A stretch of DNA of 15,447 nucleotides from DAIDJM01 sp964250215. GTDB taxonomy: Bacteria > Pseudomonadota > Alphaproteobacteria > Acetobacterales > Acetobacteraceae. Within the stretch, counting starts at the first letter, position 1, and each line of letters begins with the position of its first letter. The stretch covers positions 1 through 15,447 of the forward strand of contig CAXUEX010000065.1 in assembly GCA_964250215.1 (NCBI GenBank), written 5' to 3'. Positions 13,978 to 15,447 of this stretch are shown in pieces. The notes beneath the pieces are model-generated. The model worked only from the letters and a program-made list of their open reading frames with translations. It was not told the origin of the DNA and ran no database searches. Made by a program: the position numbers and the translations under genes.

Positions 13978-14084
13978 AGGTTTGGGCTCGCATCCCATAT
14001 TGTGCCATCCTGGAACGTCACCCGTAACCACGCCTGCTCCGGATCGTAGGTCGCTTCGGCAATCTTCCGCGCATCCTCTGTCAT
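13974..14084 (-). CDS. Small protein coupled to the DUF2442 gene, possible single beta-unit partner
   Basis: The frame ends in TGA overlapping the ATG of the DUF2442 gene, a strong hint that it is translated. From the only nearby ATG (14084) it gives 36 residues: acidic helix MTEDARKIAEA, then TYDPEQAWLRVTFQDGTIWD, a beta-hairpin pattern (strand, FxDG turn, strand) resembling the first unit of DUF2442 or KTSC-like domains. No ribosome site is evident. The frame is open upstream to about 14348, so a longer product from a rarer start codon is possible, but the upstream residues look random (many Arg, Trp and Cys). It may be a truncated remnant of a longer partner gene. Confidence 0.45.
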   Translation of the reverse strand: MTEDARKIAEATYDPEQAWLRVTFQDGTIWDASPNL

Positions 14085-14294
14085 CTCGGGCCGAAGCTCG
14101 ATGACTCCGGGCGATACAACCGCCCACTGATGCTCCAGACAAGTCGTCTGTTTCGTCGTCCACCAAATCCGCCGACACGCGGCCAATTCAGCTTGGGTGT
14201 CGTCGAGCAGGCGATTGACCGTGCGCCGAACCGGGGAGTTCCGCACAGGGGCGATGCTCAGCAACCGACACCATTTTCCACAAAGGAGAACCCA

Positions 14295-14351
14295 ATGCGT
14301 GCGATCCATCCCTCGCCGCGGTGGCGTGCGTGGACGTGTGGCGGGCAATGA
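14295..14351 (+). CDS. Possible 18-residue small ORF or gene remnant with strong ribosome site
   Basis: AAAGGAGA (14282-14289) lies five to ten bases before the ATG, one of the best ribosome sites in the window. The product would be MRAIHPSPRWRAWTCGGQ, which matches nothing I know. Its stop overlaps (ATGA) the ATG of a second 24-codon frame ending at 14422 (MIIRENIYHRAGAWGDE and so on). This could be a leader peptide, a microprotein pair, or the stump of a gene whose body was lost. Confidence 0.25.
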   Translation: MRAIHPSPRWRAWTCGGQ

Positions 14352-14426
14352 TCATTCGAGAAAACATATACCACCGCGCCGGTGCCTGGGGAGATGAACA
14401 CCCGGCTCATAGTCTCATATAACCCT

Positions 14427-14449
14427 TCGGCTTGGGTTTTTCAAGCCGA
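14427..14449 (-). terminator. Stem-loop downstream of the deacetylase gene
   Basis: TCGGCTTG (14427-14434) and CAAGCCGA (14442-14449) pair perfectly around a 7-base loop. It begins about 20 bp after the stop codon of the minus-strand deacetylase gene. The T-run lies in the loop on the plus strand, so there is no proper T-tail for the minus-strand transcript. On the plus strand an alternative 5-bp stem (AACCC 14421-14425 with GGGTT 14434-14438) is followed by TTT. A terminator role is plausible but not typical. Confidence 0.4.
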
Positions 14450-14469
14450 GCGGGCTCTCTGCCTCGCCC

Positions 14470-15447
14470 TCACCGCGCCGCCGCACCCGCCAGCAAACTC
14501 GAAACCGGAACCAAAACAAACCCACGCGCCCCCAACCCCTTCGCCCAAACCGCAACCCGATCGATCAGCACCGGCAGCGGCGGACCGGCACTGCCGATCG
14601 CGCTGCCGCGCTCGCGCGCGATCTGTTCCAGCGCCGCCAGCCGCGCATCGATCCGCGAAGCCGTGATCGGCACATCGGCGCTCGACGATTTGTCGATCAC
14701 CAGATCCACCCGTCGCACGCCGGCATCGTCGGGCAGTTCGGCATCCGGACGCGGATCGATATATAGCAGGCCGCGTCTGCGGATTTCCCGCAACATGTCC
14801 TGAAAGCCTGGGCCGCTCCCGGCAAACCGCTCACCCGCCTCGCCATCCGAAGCGCCCGTCGCCCCGACGCAGCCGGAAACGCGGGAAAGCGACCAATACA
14901 GATTCTGCTGGTTCTGCGCCGCATTGCCGCTGGTGGCCAGCGAATGCACGCCTTCCTCGGCCAGCGGAAAGCCGGCCGGTTCCATCGGGATCGAAACAAA
15001 ACACTCATGCGCCGCTACGCGCGTGTCCCAGCCCAGCCGGTCGGCGGCGCTATCCGGCGTGTAGGCGGAAAACGCCAGATCGATCGAGCGCGGCAAAGCG
15101 CGGATCGCGCGTTCGCTCAATGCCTGATCCAGCCCGATGCCATCCACGATCAGCCCGATCCGGTGCTTGCTGCCCACCGGCGGTGCCGGCGCGGCATAGG
15201 CGATGGCGGGCGTCACGCCATTCGGCCCGATGCGCGGCAGCATCCGGCCCGGCAGATCCGGCGCCGGTTCCAGCAAGCCGGTCGCGGCCGGCGCTGGCGA
15301 CGCTGGCCGTACGGGCGCGGGTTTGGGCGCCACTTTGGCCGGCAACGGCTTTGGTGGCGGCGGCGGCGGCGCGGGCAGCGGCCCCAAAATCTGCAGCACA
15401 ACGGCGCCAGCGATGGCCAACCCCACCACCGCCCCCCAGAACCAAAG
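14470..15447 (-). CDS. Divergent polysaccharide deacetylase family protein (YibQ/DUF610-like), membrane-anchored, start outside window
   Basis: The frame runs open to the window edge, so the first residues are missing; 325 residues are visible. It begins with a membrane segment (WFWGAVVGLAIAGAVVLQIL), then a Pro/Ala-rich periplasmic linker (PLPAPPPPPPKPLPAK and onward, to about 60). The deacetylase-like NodB fold follows: IGLIVDGIGLD (about 97-107), LPRSIDLAFSAYTPDSA, AHECFVSIPMEP, LLYIDPRP, and a C-terminal helix-strand part, RVAVWAKGLGARGFVLVPVS. The order matches the YibQ-type family. Three points differ from what I recall of the family: VDGIG replaces the usual DD pair, the NHMGS metal motif is replaced by GCVGATGAS, and the DSRT block reads DPRP. 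Catalysis may therefore be lost or altered. In many alphaproteobacteria this gene sits between a ctpA-type protease and a Nudix hydrolase; neither is in view here. Confidence 0.85.
   Translation of the reverse strand, partial: LWFWGAVVGLAIAGAVVLQILGPLPAPPPPPPKPLPAKVAPKPAPVRPASPAPAATGLLEPAPDLPGRMLPRIGPNGVTPAIAYAAPAPPVGSKHRIGLIVDGIGLDQALSERAIRALPRSIDLAFSAYTPDSAADRLGWDTRVAAHECFVSIPMEPAGFPLAEEGVHSLATSGNAAQNQQNLYWSLSRVSGCVGATGASDGEAGERFAGSGPGFQDMLREIRRRGLLYIDPRPDAELPDDAGVRRVDLVIDKSSSADVPITASRIDARLAALEQIARERGSAIGSAGPPLPVLIDRVAVWAKGLGARGFVLVPVSSLLAGAAAR

Larger units (their letters stand above)
14085..14469. other. 385-bp lower-GC stretch without a convincing gene
   Basis: No recognisable protein is encoded here in any frame. 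The 100 bases from 14341 are 53% GC by my count, well below the rest of the window. Notable contents are a strong ribosome-site sequence before an 18-codon frame (14295-14351), a 24-codon frame overlapping it by ATGA (14348-14422), and an imperfect-terminator-like stem-loop (14427-14449). No tRNA, integrase, transposase or terminal repeat was seen. It may be decayed DNA left between two gene groups. Confidence 0.5.

Noticed and set aside
13974..14309. Longer version of the small DUF2442 partner starting at the minus-strand ATG near 14309 (about 111 residues).
   Set aside because: The added residues show no family resemblance or regular structure and there is no ribosome site; the short 36-residue form was listed instead, with low confidence.
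14085..14469. Possible mobile element, attachment site, CRISPR or tRNA gene in the lower-GC patch.
   Set aside because: No transposase or integrase fragment, no terminal inverted repeats, no regularly spaced repeats and no cloverleaf-like sequence were found on either strand.

Overview
The window is GC-rich (roughly 65-70% by eye), densely coding DNA from a free-living proteobacterium. The gene set (phasin, omega-amino acid:pyruvate aminotransferase, malate synthase G, a TetR/COQ9-like regulator, a divergent polysaccharide deacetylase) suggests an alphaproteobacterium, and I lean towards Acetobacteraceae. That placement is inferred from protein style only; there is no rRNA or other marker.

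Layout. (1) Positions 1-2757, minus strand: from upstream to downstream, a six-helix membrane protein, a winged-helix regulator coupled to it by an ATGA overlap, a NylA-like amidase interrupted by a 10-N assembly gap, and the N-terminal third of a CobW-type GTPase cut by the window edge. A good sigma-70-type promoter with a palindrome in its spacer precedes the first gene. (2) Positions 2874-6896, plus strand: a TetR/COQ9-like regulator, a low-GC palindrome, a phasin, queE (queuosine/7-deazaguanine), an omega-amino acid:pyruvate aminotransferase and a PdxI-type pyridoxal reductase. From the phasin on, the gaps are 14-50 bp, so this looks like one transcription unit. (3) Positions 6911-9073, minus strand: malate synthase G (glcB), convergent with pdxI and divergent from the next group. 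(4) Positions 9173-13471, plus strand: a group II PLP-dependent decarboxylase, a periplasmic M61 metallopeptidase with a C-terminal PDZ domain, and a secreted GIN/DUF2807 beta-repeat protein preceded by a close match to a sigma-54 promoter. (5) Positions 13472-14469: a lower-GC patch with a DUF2442 protein, a very small coupled partner, and about 385 bp with no convincing gene. (6) Positions 14470-15447, minus strand: a membrane-anchored divergent polysaccharide deacetylase relative whose usual metal-site motifs look replaced; its first residues lie beyond the window.

How the genes may work together: the aminotransferase, the pyridoxal reductase and the decarboxylase all depend on or handle vitamin B6. 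Beta-alanine or related omega-amino acids deaminated by the aminotransferase could feed acetyl-CoA, which malate synthase condenses with glyoxylate. The M61 peptidase, GIN protein and deacetylase relative are envelope proteins. Most of the window is ordinary metabolic chromosome. I found no complete unknown defence, mobile or biosynthetic system. The parts most worth a second look are the sigma-54-like promoter of the GIN gene, the DUF2442 patch, the operator-like palindromes, and the atypical deacetylase.
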